The notes: a model not told the origin generated them from the letters alone. Counted from the first letter of the stretch, positions 1-10,359 are shown. The stretch: 64,000 bases of DNA from Palsa-506 sp963755815 (GCA_963755815.1 CAVWLF010000023.1:1-64000); one strand, 5' to 3'. A program made the numbers and translations.

Positions 1-141
1 TCCGGAGCAGCCGCGCTGGCCGCGCTGACTTAAGCAAGAGCTTATTCGCGTGTTGCCAGGCACCCGGCGGGAGCGGATTATGTACCTCGCATACCAGGGT
101 GACGGTTGCCCTTTTTGTCGTCGGAGAGCAGGAGCGTGCGC

Positions 142-377
142 ATGCGGATCGAGTCCAGTGGCCACAGCCAGGGAAATCCGCGTCTGTACGAACTGATCGA
201 GCACGCCCCGAAGACCGGCAAGAGCCCGACGGTCTGGGCCTGGCCCGAGCTGATCGACTACCTCAAGGTGGCCGGCCAGCCGGTGTCGGGCCCTGGCCGC
301 CGCATCAGGAACCGCGGCCGGACCCGGAGGAGGACTCGCTCCCGGTGGCCGTCGCGGACCCGGAGTCGGCACCGTAG
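142..377 (+). pseudogene. Small unknown gene upstream of coxM, apparently frameshifted
   Basis: I do not recognise this family. An ATG preceded by AGGAG at a 7-base spacing opens a reading frame of about 50 codons (contains LIEHAPKTGK and AWPELIDYL) with high third-position GC. Near position 290 the coding signature moves to the -1 frame, which continues as an acidic, proline-rich tail (PHQEPRPDPEEDSLP) to a TAG at 375-377. The simplest reading is one protein of about 78 residues with a single missing base, whether a real mutation or a sequencing error. It lies 75 bp upstream of coxM on the same strand, so it may share its transcript. No function can be assigned. Confidence 0.35.
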
Positions 378-452
378 CAGCACCAGGAATCCAGCCTCCG
401 CGATCAGTACTGAGCTGAGGTTCAACGTCCGGACAGGACACTGGAGGATCGT

Positions 453-1331
453 ATGTATCCGTCTCGGTTCCGCTACGAGGCACCGCGTTCGCTCGACGAG
501 GCCATCAGCCTGCTGCGCGAGGGCGGGGACGAGGCGAAGGTGCTGGCCGGCGGCCAGAGCCTGGTCCCGCTGATGAAATTGCGCTTCGCCTCGCCGGAGC
601 TGATCGTCGACATCAACAACGTGCCCGGGCTCGGCTACCACCGGGCTGACCCGGACGGGACGCTGCGCATCGGCGCCCTCTGCCGGCACGTCGCCCTCGA
701 GCGCTCTGACCTGCTCAAGGCCACCCAGCCGACCATGGCCGCGGCGGCGCCGCTGATCGCCGATCCCATCGTGCGGAACCGGGGCACGCTCGTCGGCTCG
801 CTGTGCCACGCCGACCCGCAGGGTGACTGGGCGTCGGTGGTGCTGGCCCTCGGCGGTGCCATCGTGGCGCAGGGGCCAGGCGGCAGGCGCACCATCCAGG
901 CCGCGGATTTCGTCACCGGCCCGTTCCAGAACGTGCTGGAGCCCGACGAGATCGCCGTCGAGGCCGTCATACCGGCGGCGCAGGGCACCCGGGCCGGCGG
1001 CTACCTCAAGCTGGAACGCCGCGTCGGCGATTTCGCCACGGTCGGGGTCGCGGTCGCGATAGAGACCTCCGGCGCGACGGTGACCAGGGCCGGTATTGCC
1101 CTGACCGGCGTCGGCGGCTCCACCATCGCGGCCACGGCGGCGGCCGATGCACTGGTCGGCAGCCCGCTGACCGAACTGACCATCGGGCAGGCCGCCGACC
1201 TCGCGGCCGAGGTGGCCCGCCCGCGAAGCGATCATCGCGGCAGCGCGGAATACAAGCGGCACATGGTGCGCACGTTCGTGCTGCGCCTGCTGAGCCGCGC
1301 GGACGGCGCCACGGCGGAAAGGGCAGCCTGA
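453..1331 (+). CDS. coxM: Aerobic CO dehydrogenase, FAD-binding medium subunit
   Basis: 292-residue flavoprotein subunit of the molybdenum hydroxylase that oxidises CO to CO2. It passes electrons from the Fe-S subunit to the respiratory chain. The N-terminal FAD site AGGQSLVPLMKLR (about residues 32-44) is clear, as is the second FAD segment around GTLVGSLCHADPQGDW. The C-terminal region has the usual CODH flavoprotein fold (FVTGPFQNVL, GYLKLERRVGDFATVGVAVAI). Length matches the family (about 285-295). GGAGG stands just upstream of the ATG. The stop is one base before coxS, so translation is probably coupled. The order M-S-L is that of form I CODH operons; form II clusters usually read S-L-M. 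Confidence 0.95.
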   Translation: MYPSRFRYEAPRSLDEAISLLREGGDEAKVLAGGQSLVPLMKLRFASPELIVDINNVPGLGYHRADPDGTLRIGALCRHVALERSDLLKATQPTMAAAAPLIADPIVRNRGTLVGSLCHADPQGDWASVVLALGGAIVAQGPGGRRTIQAADFVTGPFQNVLEPDEIAVEAVIPAAQGTRAGGYLKLERRVGDFATVGVAVAIETSGATVTRAGIALTGVGGSTIAATAAADALVGSPLTELTIGQAADLAAEVARPRSDHRGSAEYKRHMVRTFVLRLLSRADGATAERAA

Positions 1332-1332
1332 T

Positions 1333-1854
1333 ATGACCATCGTTTACGACGACCCCGGCGAGACGGCCAGCGATATCCCGGTGCGCCGGATCAAGTTCAC
1401 CATCAACGGCGCGAAGAAGATCGCCGAGGTGGAGCCCCGGCTGCTGCTGTCGCACCTCATCCGCCGCGGGCTGGGGCTGACCGGAACGCACATGGGCTGC
1501 GACACGACCAACTGCGGGGCATGCACGGTCCTGGTCGACGGCCAGCCGGTGAAGTCCTGCACCATGCTGGCCGTCCAGGCCGACGGGCATGAGATCGCCA
1601 CCGTCGAGGGCCTGGCGGGCGCCAGCGAGCTGCACCCGCTGCAGGAAGGCTTCAAGGAGCAGCACGGCCTGCAGTGCGGGTTCTGCACGCCGGGCATGAT
1701 GATGGCCGCCAAGGCACTGCTGGACCAGAACCCCGACCCGACCGAGGAGGACGTGCGCTGGGCACTGTCCGGCAACCTCTGCCGCTGCACCGGTTATCAG
1801 AACATCGTGAAGTCGGTGCTGTGGGCGGCCGACAAGCTCAGGTCAGAATCCTGA
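1333..1854 (+). CDS. coxS: Aerobic CO dehydrogenase, [2Fe-2S] small subunit
   Basis: 173-residue iron-sulfur subunit that relays electrons from the molybdopterin centre in CoxL to the FAD in CoxM. All eight cluster cysteines are visible. C56, C61, C64 and C76 form the plant-ferredoxin-type cluster (GCDTTNCGACTVLVDG). C115, C118, C150 and C152 form the four-helix-bundle cluster (CGFCTPGM and CRCTGYQNIV). The N-terminus is slightly longer than in many homologues (about 160 residues). It starts 1 bp after the coxM stop and is followed 42 bp later by coxL. Confidence 0.96.
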   Translation: MTIVYDDPGETASDIPVRRIKFTINGAKKIAEVEPRLLLSHLIRRGLGLTGTHMGCDTTNCGACTVLVDGQPVKSCTMLAVQADGHEIATVEGLAGASELHPLQEGFKEQHGLQCGFCTPGMMMAAKALLDQNPDPTEEDVRWALSGNLCRCTGYQNIVKSVLWAADKLRSES

Positions 1855-1896
1855 CTAGCACGGGCCGCTGGCTGACCAAGACGGAAGGGTAACGCC

Positions 1897-4283
<2,387 letters not shown>

Positions 4284-4287
<4 letters not shown>

Positions 4288-5243
4288 CGGGAAGTCACCA
4301 CATGGACGGCTGGCGGGTCCTGGAGGAAGCCGGTGAGCTGACCCGGCGCGGCGAGGCATTCGCGCTCGCCACCGTGGTCTGGCGGCAGGGCCCGTCCTCG
4401 GGCCAGCAGGGCTCCCGGGCGATCATCACGGCCTCCGGCGAGCTCCGCGGCTGGATCGGCGGAGCCTGCGCGGAGCCGGTCGTGCTCCGCGAGGCCCGGC
4501 AGGTGATCGCCGAGGGCGTCCCGCGGCTGCTCCTGCTCGGCACCCCGGAGCAGTTCGGCGCGGCGGTGCCGGAGGGGATCACCGTGGTGCCGATCTCCTG
4601 CCAGAGCGAGGGCGCGCTGGAGGTCTACATCGAGCCGGTACTGCCGGAACCGCACCTGGTAGTCGTCGGCCGGTCGCCGATGGCGCACACGCTGACCGAG
4701 CTCGCGACCGCGCTCGGCTGGCGAACCGCGCTGATCGATAGCCCGGACTTCTCCACTTCCGACGCGGACGAGCGGTCGATGGTCGTGGTGGCCACCCAGG
4801 GGCACGGTGACGAGGAAGCGGTCGAGCAGGCGGTGGCCGCCCGGCCCGCCTACCTGGGCCTGGTCGGGTCGCACCGGCGCGGTGCGGCCGTGCTCGGCTA
4901 TCTGGCCGACCGGGGCGTGCCCGCCGACCAGCTCGACCGGGTCCGGGTCCCGGCCGGCCTCGACCTCGGCCGCACGTCGCACCGGGAGATCGCGGTGGCC
5001 GTGCTGGCGGAACTGGTCCAGCTGCGTGCTTCCGGCGCCCTGGCGACCGGACCGGACCACACGGCGGCCGCGGCGGCACCGGCCGAGGCCGTGGACCCGG
5101 TCTGCGGGATGACCGTGACGGCGGACCGCTCCAGTTACCCGCTGGAGCACGAGGGCGTCACCTACTACTTCTGCCGGGCCGGCTGCCGCCGGGAGTTCGA
5201 GCAGGATCCCGCGGCCTACCTGAAGAAAGAGACGCGATGCTGA
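4284..5243 (+). CDS. coxI: XdhC/CoxI-family CODH maturation protein with C-terminal YHS domain
   Basis: 319 residues starting at the ATG that overlaps the coxL stop. The N-terminal XdhC/CoxI part carries the family glycine-rich segment (ELRGWIGGACAEPVV). The middle is a Rossmann-like XdhC C-terminal domain (PHLVVVGRSPMA, LGLVGSHRRGAAVL). XdhC/CoxI proteins help insert sulfurated molybdenum cofactor into hydroxylases. The last 45 residues form a separate YHS domain (DPVCGMTV then YYFCRAGC), a cysteine-bearing module found in heavy-metal proteins. The fusion suggests that metal handling is linked to active-site assembly, but this is inference. It overlaps coxG by 7 bp. The gene symbol reflects position and family only. 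Confidence 0.85.
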
Positions 5244-5821
5244 TCAAGAACGAATTCGAGGTAGCGGAGCCGGTAGAGAAGGTATGGCGGTTCTTCGACA
5301 ACATCCCGCAGGTGGCCGCCTGCCTGCCCGGCGCTGAGCTGTCCGAGGACCTCGGCGACAACAAGTACCAGGGCGGGGTGGCCGTCCGGATGGGCCCGGT
5401 CCGGCTGCGCTTCGCCGGGACCGCGGATATCACCGAGCGCGATGAGGCCGCCAAGCGCATCGTCGTGCATGCGGCCGGCGCCGAGGAGAAGGGCCGCGGC
5501 CAGGCCAGCATGGTGGTCACCGCGACGCTGGCCCGGGCCGGCCGCGGCACTAAGGTCGCGGTCACCCAGGATCTGCAGCTCTCCGGCGCCGCCGCGCAGT
5601 ACGGCCGGGGAATGATCTCCGACGTGACGGCCGTGCTGATGCGCGATTTCTCCGCCAACCTGCAGGACCGGATCGACCGCGCGGAGCGCGGTGAGTCACC
5701 GGAGCAGCTCGCGGCGGCGGCCGCCGAGGCGAAGGGCTTCACCGTCGGCCTGCAGGCCGCGATGATGGCGCTGCGCCGTGTCTTCCGCCGGTTCTTCGCC
5801 CCTTACCAGGCATCAAACTGA
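5237..5821 (+). CDS. coxG: CoxG, SRPBCC-fold CODH membrane-association protein
   Basis: 194-residue CoxG-family protein (KNEFEVAEPVEKVWRFF, CLPGAELSE, VRMGPVRLRFAG). It has a START/SRPBCC-type hydrophobic cavity. CoxG is required for membrane attachment of CODH, and recent work on the mycobacterial enzyme assigns it a role in extracting menaquinone as electron acceptor. The C-terminal segment after residue 170 (MMALRRVFRRFF) is basic and amphipathic, fitting a peripheral membrane anchor. It overlaps the coxI stop by 7 bp and is followed 12 bp later by the first of five small membrane proteins. Confidence 0.92.
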   Translation: MLIKNEFEVAEPVEKVWRFFDNIPQVAACLPGAELSEDLGDNKYQGGVAVRMGPVRLRFAGTADITERDEAAKRIVVHAAGAEEKGRGQASMVVTATLARAGRGTKVAVTQDLQLSGAAAQYGRGMISDVTAVLMRDFSANLQDRIDRAERGESPEQLAAAAAEAKGFTVGLQAAMMALRRVFRRFFAPYQASN

Positions 5822-5833
5822 GGAGAACGAGCC

Positions 5834-6088
5834 ATGGTCCTGTGGTGGATAGGCAACGCAGTGCTGTTGCTCGTGGTACTTCCAGTCGTCATCTACCTGC
5901 TCAACCGCGTGCTCGCGGCGGTGGAGCGGATCCGGGGGGCCACGGACGAGATCCTCAGCGGCGGGGTCGCCCTCATCAGCGAGCTCACCGGCGTTCCCGA
6001 GGCGCTGGCCCAGACCGACAGCACCATCGATGCCGTGGCCGTCGGCGCGGTCCGGTATGCCGGTTCCGTCGCGAAGCTTCTGGGCTGA
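5834..6088 (+). CDS. Small single-span membrane protein 1 of the CODH operon
   Basis: 84 residues; family not recognised. One hydrophobic segment at about residues 3-25 (WWIGNAVLLLVVLPVVIYLL) is followed by a short basic stretch (RVLAAVERIR) and a predicted helical tail (DEILSGGVALISELTGVPEALAQ). AGGAG is upstream of the ATG. It is the first of five consecutive genes with the same plan: N-terminal membrane span, then a polar or amphipathic helix of 40-60 residues. The position right after coxG suggests a role in docking CODH at the membrane or quinone pool; this is inference. Confidence 0.8.
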   Translation: MVLWWIGNAVLLLVVLPVVIYLLNRVLAAVERIRGATDEILSGGVALISELTGVPEALAQTDSTIDAVAVGAVRYAGSVAKLLG

Positions 6089-6120
6089 CCAGGAAAGCTG
6101 ACCAGGAAAGGAGTAACGCT

Positions 6121-6348
6121 ATGCCGGCAGCTGCCTGGGTGACACTGATCATCGCAGCGCTGATTATCGCCATTACCGCGGTGGGCCTGCTGCGGGTCAT
6201 CATCCATCTCAAGGTGATCCGCGCAACGCTCGTCACGACCACCGGGGGAGTCACCGCCATCGCGGACCTCACCAGCACGGTGCCGGAACGGCTCACCTCG
6301 GTCAACGCGAGCCTGAAGCCGGTCCGCGACTTCTGCGAAACGGTCTGA
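6121..6348 (+). CDS. Small single-span membrane protein 2 of the CODH operon
   Basis: 75 residues beginning at an ATG with AGGAG upstream. The membrane span is at about residues 6-29 (WVTLIIAALIIAITAVGLL). A polar tail follows (ATLVTTTGGVTAIADLTSTV) that ends in DFCETV with one cysteine. No known domain is recognised. It shares architecture, strand and tight spacing (32 bp) with its neighbours, so it is probably cotranscribed with coxMSL. A duplicated 15-base stretch (CTGACCAGGAAAG, twice) lies just before its ribosome binding site. Confidence 0.78.
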   Translation: MPAAAWVTLIIAALIIAITAVGLLRVIIHLKVIRATLVTTTGGVTAIADLTSTVPERLTSVNASLKPVRDFCETV

Positions 6349-6367
6349 ACGGGCAAAGGAGCCACTC

Positions 6368-6712
6368 ATGCACGCATACGCCCTGGCGCAGGCCGCCGGG
6401 CCAGGACTAGCCAGCAGGGCCCTGGCCAGCACGGCAACAGCTAGCACGGCAACAGCTAGCACGGGCACCAGCCACTTCGGCTGGATTCTGGGCTACACGA
6501 TCGGCATCGTGATCGTGCTGGTCGTCGTGGCCCTGGTGGTGCCGATCCTGCTGCTGGCCCGCTCGATCGGCAACGAGGCGCCGAAGATCAACGCCGAGCT
6601 GACCAAGGCCGTGCACAACACGGCCCCGCTCGCGGCGCTGCGCACCACCATCGAGCACGCGACGATCATCATCGGCGGGCTGCAGCGCGGCCGCGCCCGG
6701 CTGGGAGGATAG
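6368..6712 (+). CDS. Small single-span membrane protein 3 of the CODH operon
   Basis: 114 residues. An alanine/threonine-rich N-terminal extension contains a short tandem repeat (ATAST ATAST). A strong membrane span follows at about residues 37-63 (LGYTIGIVIVLVVVALVVPI). Then comes a helical tail (APKINAELTKAVHNTAPLAAL) ending in a basic segment (LQRGRARLGG). It has no recognised family. It lies 19 bp after the previous gene and 2 bp before the next. Its tail resembles that of membrane protein 4 (both contain an NTA motif), suggesting paralogy. Confidence 0.78.
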   Translation: MHAYALAQAAGPGLASRALASTATASTATASTGTSHFGWILGYTIGIVIVLVVVALVVPILLLARSIGNEAPKINAELTKAVHNTAPLAALRTTIEHATIIIGGLQRGRARLGG

Positions 6713-6714
6713 CG

Positions 6715-7005
6715 ATGCATACCCTGGCTATGTCGTCGACTGAGCACACCCTGTGGGTGTGGGCGATCATCCTCGGCTTCGTGGTGGTACTCGCCGTCGC
6801 GGCCCTGCTGAGCCTGCTCATCTGGCTCGTGAAGATCATTGACCGCCGCGTCGTCGAGGTGCGGGACACGCTGAAGGCCGCGGCGGCCAACACCGCGGAC
6901 ACCACGCTGATCCCGCAGGTCGCCGGCGGCGTGGAGGCGGTCCTGGCCGAGGGCCTCCAGCACCACCTGTTCCTCGGCCGCGTGCTCGGAAAGGTTAAAT
7001 CATGA
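6715..7005 (+). CDS. Small single-span membrane protein 4 of the CODH operon
   Basis: 96 residues. A short polar N-terminus is followed by a membrane span at about residues 14-40 (VWAIILGFVVVLAVAALLSL). A charged juxtamembrane stretch (KIIDRRVVEVRDTLKAAAAN) leads to a helical tail with two adjacent histidines (GLQHHLFLGRVL). No family is recognised. Its stop overlaps the ATG of the next gene by 4 bp, which indicates translational coupling. Confidence 0.78.
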   Translation: MHTLAMSSTEHTLWVWAIILGFVVVLAVAALLSLLIWLVKIIDRRVVEVRDTLKAAAANTADTTLIPQVAGGVEAVLAEGLQHHLFLGRVLGKVKS

Positions 7006-7364
7006 CGACGCTGGTCATCCTGACGCTCGTCGACATCGTCCTGCTGGTGGCCGGCCTGGCGTTCTACCTGTACTGGGTCGGGACGCTGCTCACCCGCATC
7101 GCCGGGAACCTGGAGGAGTGCGGCGAGCTGGTCCGGACGATCGTGAGCCATGCCGAGCTGATCGGGCCCAACGTGGAGCACATCAACCAGACCGGCGGCG
7201 TGGTGGCCGGCGCGCTGCCGCTGCTGTACGGGATGGCCGAGGAGATCGTCACGGACGTCACCCCGCGGCCCGAGCCGCCGGCCGTGCCGGAGCCGGCCCG
7301 GCCGGCTTCGGGCACGCGGCGCTCGCGGCTGCACGACGCGGTCGGCTTCGCGCCGCGCCAGTAG
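7002..7364 (+). CDS. Small single-span membrane protein 5 of the CODH operon
   Basis: 120 residues, the last gene of the coxMSLIG-membrane operon. A membrane span at about residues 3-28 (LVILTLVDIVLLVAGLAFYL) is followed by a helical region (NLEECGELVRTIVSHAELIG) and a glycine/alanine-rich segment. The tail is proline-rich and basic (EPPAVPEPARPASGTRRSR). No family is recognised. The ATG overlaps the preceding stop. A strong hairpin follows 37 bp after the stop and probably ends the operon. Confidence 0.78.
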   Translation: MTTLVILTLVDIVLLVAGLAFYLYWVGTLLTRIAGNLEECGELVRTIVSHAELIGPNVEHINQTGGVVAGALPLLYGMAEEIVTDVTPRPEPPAVPEPARPASGTRRSRLHDAVGFAPRQ

Positions 7365-7371
7365 CGCCGTC

Positions 7372-7431
7372 AGGCGTCACTAGGCGTCACTAGGCGTCAT
7401 CAGCCCGGGCCGGGAGGGCGGGCCCGGGCTG
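7372..7431. terminator. Bidirectional terminator hairpin preceded by three 10-bp repeats
   Basis: An 11-bp perfect stem (CAGCCCGGGCC at 7401-7411, GGCCCGGGCTG at 7421-7431) with a 9-base loop lies between the convergent ends of the cox operon and the minus-strand operon. It has no T-tract, as is common in actinomycetes. Just before it AGGCGTCACT occurs twice in direct tandem (7372-7391), followed by a truncated third copy (7392-7400). Confidence 0.7.
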
Positions 7432-7455
7432 GTGACTTGCCGCTACCGGTCGCCG

Positions 7456-7899
7456 TTATCCGGGCGGGGGGCGCTCCGGGCCGCGGCGGGCCACCGGCCC
7501 GGTCGTCGGGGCCGAGTACTCGCCGATCCACTCGTCCTTCCAGGACTGGTCGTACTGCTGGGCGTTGCAGCGCGGCTGGTAGATAGCGGTGAGCTCACGG
7601 GCGATCTGCTCGCGGTGCGGCCGGCCGCCGCCCGGCACCTCATACGTACAGACGTACACCTTCCACCGGGATCCGGCCCGCCGTATCCAGCAGTGCGCGC
7701 GAGGATGCTGGAACGGGAAGCGCTCGGCCGACAGGTCGTCGGAGTGACCCACGTAGATGACCGCGTACCGCTCCGGCTTGGTGTCCGGATCCGGCTTGTA
7801 CGCGATCACGTAGACGGCGGCGGCCGGCGGCGGAGTCCATCCGCCCAGCAGGCGCGGCCCCTCGAACGGGTACCCGGCAAGCGAGCCCAGCCTGATCAT
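7456..7899 (-). CDS. Putative GIY-YIG-like domain protein
   Basis: 147 residues starting at the ATG whose first bases overlap the stop of the upstream gene (ATGA). The sequence AAVYVIAYKP, then YAVIYVGHSDDL, a downstream RRAG segment and a late ELTAIYQPRCN resembles the pattern of GIY-YIG nuclease-fold proteins (Y-V, Y-VG, then E before a Y-P-CN end). Assignment rests on this motif order only. Longer starts upstream are unlikely because that sequence is an arginine/glycine-rich shadow of the neighbouring gene's repeat tail. It is the last gene of a minus-strand operon that includes coxD and coxE. A link to CO oxidation is not evident. Confidence 0.6.
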   Translation of the reverse strand: MIRLGSLAGYPFEGPRLLGGWTPPPAAAVYVIAYKPDPDTKPERYAVIYVGHSDDLSAERFPFQHPRAHCWIRRAGSRWKVYVCTYEVPGGGRPHREQIARELTAIYQPRCNAQQYDQSWKDEWIGEYSAPTTGPVARRGPERPPPG

Positions 7900-8354
7900 C
7901 CGCCGGAGTCCCCGGCCAAACCCGGACCGGGCACAGCCGGGCCGGCCAAACCCGGACCGGGCACAGCCGGACCGGGCACATCGGGACCGGGCACACCCGA
8001 GCCGGGCCCGCCGAAGCCCCCGGCATCGCCCAGGTCCACGACGCCCCCCAGGTCCACGACGTCGGCCAGGTCCACGACGTCGCCCAGGTCCTCCGCCTCG
8101 CTGACCGCCTCGGCCCGGGCGACTGGCCATGCGGGCAGCCCGGCCCGGGCCGCGGCCTGCGCGAACTCCCGCGTGGCCTTCTCGATCGCCTCGTCCCGGC
8201 TGCCGGCCTGCACGACCAGCTGAGCGCCGTAGCGGTTCGTCCCGATCCCGGTGGCGATGCCATCGACCACGGCGACCGCGTCGGCCAGCTCGACTATCTC
8301 CTCGCGCGACAGCACCCGGTCACCCTCGGCCTCGACGCCCACGCTCCATTTCAC
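7896..8354 (-). CDS. Conserved hypothetical protein with repetitive C-terminal tail
   Basis: 152 residues. The N-terminal 85 residues (MKWSVGVEAEGDRVLSREEI, IATGIGTNRYGAQLVV, ATREFAQAAARAGLPAWPV) look like a compact domain that I recall only as an uncharacterised actinobacterial protein. The C-terminal part is low complexity: an acidic run built of a six-residue repeat (LGDVVD, LADVVD, LGGVVD), then a PGP-type repeat (VPGPAVPGPGLAG). It starts 9 bp after the coxE stop and overlaps the next gene by 4 bp, so it belongs to the coxDE operon. Confidence 0.7.
   Translation of the reverse strand: MKWSVGVEAEGDRVLSREEIVELADAVAVVDGIATGIGTNRYGAQLVVQAGSRDEAIEKATREFAQAAARAGLPAWPVARAEAVSEAEDLGDVVDLADVVDLGGVVDLGDAGGFGGPGSGVPGPDVPGPAVPGPGLAGPAVPGPGLAGDSGG
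7912..8092 (-). repeat. Two in-frame tandem repeat arrays in a coding tail
   Basis: Two copies of a 29-base unit (7912-7940 and 7942-7970, period 30) are followed by degenerate shorter copies. They encode the PGPGLAGPAV-type repeat. A second array at about 8028-8092 has an 18-base period (GGTCCACGACGT core) and encodes the LGDVVD-type acidic repeat. All periods are multiples of three, so copy-number changes would keep the frame. Confidence 0.75.
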
Positions 8355-8363
8355 CGGATCCTC

Positions 8364-9491
8364 CTAGCTCAGTTTAGGCAGCCGGGTGGCGAGTTCTTCC
8401 AGGCTGGCCAGATCGTGCCCGGACAGCAGCAGGTCGATATGCGGAGCGGCCACCATCATCCCCAGCGTGCTCGGCCGGAAGTCCGCGTTGTCGCCCTTGT
8501 GCGGGTTCATCCACACCACCTGGTGGCTGAGCCGGGAGAGCCGTTCCATCGCGGTGGCCAGGACGCCCGGATCACCGCGGTCGAGGCCGTCGGAGCAGAT
8601 CACCACGATGCCGCCGCGGCAGAGCCCGCGGCGGCCCCAGCCCTTGACGAAGGCGTCCAGCGAGTCGCCGATCCTGGTCCCGCCCTCCCAGTCGAACACC
8701 GCCTTCGCGGCGAGCTCGAGCGCGGCGTCCGGCCGGCGGTGATCCAGGGCCCGGGTGATGCGGGTGAGCCGGGTACCGAAGCAGAACACCTCGACCCTGG
8801 CCGTGGCCCGCTTGGCCGAGTAGGCGAACTGCAGCAGGTGGCGCGAGTAGTCGGCCATCGAGCCGGAGACATCCAGGATCAGGATCAGCGGCCGCAGCCG
8901 GACCTTGCGCCGCCGCCAGAACAGTTCGGCCGGCTCGCCGTGCATGCGCATCGACTCGCGGACCGTCCGGCGCAGATCGGGGGCGCGGCCGGAGCGCGCG
9001 GCGGCGGTGCGCCGGGTGCGCCGTCGCGGCGGGGTCAGCCGGATCCGGGTCATGATCCGGCGCAGCGCCGCGAGTTCCTCGGGGGTGCAGGCGGTGAACG
9101 ACTTGTGCCGGAGGACTTCAGCGTCGGACGCCATCAGGCCCAGCGCCGCCTCCTCCTGGCGCCCGTCGCCGTCCGGATCGGTGGCCGGGACCTCGAGCAC
9201 GGCCATGGTCTCCGCCGTCACGTGCGCCTTGACCTTCAGTAGTTCGCGGACCGGGCCGGATTCGGCCAGGAAGAACCGCCTGAACACCTCGTCGTAGACG
9301 GCGATGCTCTCCCGCCTGGTCACCAGCGTGGTGCGGCCGGCCCAGTACAGGTCCAGCAGGTCGGACGGATCCAGCGGGGTCATCGCGGCGCAGTAGGTCA
9401 GCACGTCCCCGGAGCCGACGGCGAGCCCGGCCGAGCGCAGCTCGGCGGCGAAGTCCACCAGCAGGCCGACGAAGGGAGCGTCATCAGGCAC
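8364..9491 (-). CDS. coxE: CoxE-type VWA-domain CODH maturation protein
   Basis: 375 residues. The N-terminal CoxE region (LLVDFAAELRSAGLAVGSGD) is followed by a von Willebrand A domain with a complete metal-ion site: DVSGSM, a central GGTRIGDSLDAF and CSDGLDRGDP. VWA proteins of this type act with a MoxR-like ATPase. In CODH systems the CoxD/CoxE pair is needed to build the copper-sulfur-molybdenum active site. The GTG start overlaps the coxD stop by 8 bp. Length is typical (about 370-400). Confidence 0.92.
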   Translation of the reverse strand: MPDDAPFVGLLVDFAAELRSAGLAVGSGDVLTYCAAMTPLDPSDLLDLYWAGRTTLVTRRESIAVYDEVFRRFFLAESGPVRELLKVKAHVTAETMAVLEVPATDPDGDGRQEEAALGLMASDAEVLRHKSFTACTPEELAALRRIMTRIRLTPPRRRTRRTAAARSGRAPDLRRTVRESMRMHGEPAELFWRRRKVRLRPLILILDVSGSMADYSRHLLQFAYSAKRATARVEVFCFGTRLTRITRALDHRRPDAALELAAKAVFDWEGGTRIGDSLDAFVKGWGRRGLCRGGIVVICSDGLDRGDPGVLATAMERLSRLSHQVVWMNPHKGDNADFRPSTLGMMVAAPHIDLLLSGHDLASLEELATRLPKLS

Positions 9492-10359
9492 CGGATGTGA
9501 TCTCTTCCAGGTTCTCCCTGACCACGTCCAGGTCGTCCCGTTCCTTGACCACGGCGCCGAGGGTGTCCTCGGCGACCTGGGCGCTCAGGTCCGTCTCGCC
9601 GAGGAAGTCGAGCGTGCGTACCCAGTCGATGGTCTCGGCCACCCCGGGCGGCTTGGCCAGGTCAAGCTGGCGCAGCCGGTTGACGGCCGCGACCACCTTG
9701 CGGGTCAGGGCCTCGGATACGCCCGGGGCCCGGACCAGGACGATCTCGACCTCGCGCGCGGCGGGCGGAAAGCCGATCCAGTGGTAGAGGCAGCGCCGCT
9801 TCAGCGCGTCGTGCAGTTCGCGGGTGCGGTTGGAGGTGAGCACCACGAGCGGCGGGGTGGCCGCCTTGATCGTGCCGATCTCGGGAATGGTGATCTGGAA
9901 GTCGGAGAGCAATTCGAGCAGGAAGGCCTCGAACTCGTCGTCCGCGCGGTCCACCTCGTCGATCAGCAGCACCGCCTGGTCACCGGCCCGGACCGCTTCC
10001 AGCAGCGGCCGCTCCAGCAGGAACTTAGGCCCGAACAGCTTCTCGACCGCGTCGGTGTCGGCGATCTGATGCTCGGACAGCGCCCGGATGTGCAGCATCT
10101 GACGGGCGTAGTCCCATTCGTAGAGCGCCTGGTTGGTGTCGATGCCCTCGTAGCACTGCAGCCGGATCAGCTTGCGGCCGAAGACCGACGCCAGGACCTT
10201 GGCCACCTCGGTCTTGCCGACCCCGACCTCGCCCTCCAGCAGGATCGGGCGCTGCAGGGACAGCGCCACGAACAGCGCGGTGGCCAGCCCGCGATCGGCA
10301 AGGTAACCGCCCTGGTGCAGGATCTCGGTGAGCTTACCGACGGTCTCCGGACAGTCCAT
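9484..10359 (-). CDS. coxD: CoxD, MoxR-type AAA+ ATPase for CODH maturation
   Basis: 291 residues. Walker A GEVGVGKTEVAKVL, Walker B VLLIDEVDRADDEF, sensor 1 LTSNRTRELHDALKRRC and the MoxR-like C-terminal lid are all present. CoxD is a membrane-associated chaperone ATPase that partially unfolds CODH for sulfuration and copper insertion in the studied Oligotropha enzyme. The start ATG has GGAGAG upstream. It lies 33 bp after a small gene and overlaps coxE, forming one operon. Confidence 0.93.
   Translation of the reverse strand: MDCPETVGKLTEILHQGGYLADRGLATALFVALSLQRPILLEGEVGVGKTEVAKVLASVFGRKLIRLQCYEGIDTNQALYEWDYARQMLHIRALSEHQIADTDAVEKLFGPKFLLERPLLEAVRAGDQAVLLIDEVDRADDEFEAFLLELLSDFQITIPEIGTIKAATPPLVVLTSNRTRELHDALKRRCLYHWIGFPPAAREVEIVLVRAPGVSEALTRKVVAAVNRLRQLDLAKPPGVAETIDWVRTLDFLGETDLSAQVAEDTLGAVVKERDDLDVVRENLEEITSGA

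Noticed and set aside
7912..8092. Regular repeats that could suggest a CRISPR array
   Set aside because: Units are contiguous without unique spacers, in frame with a protein, and no cas genes are near.
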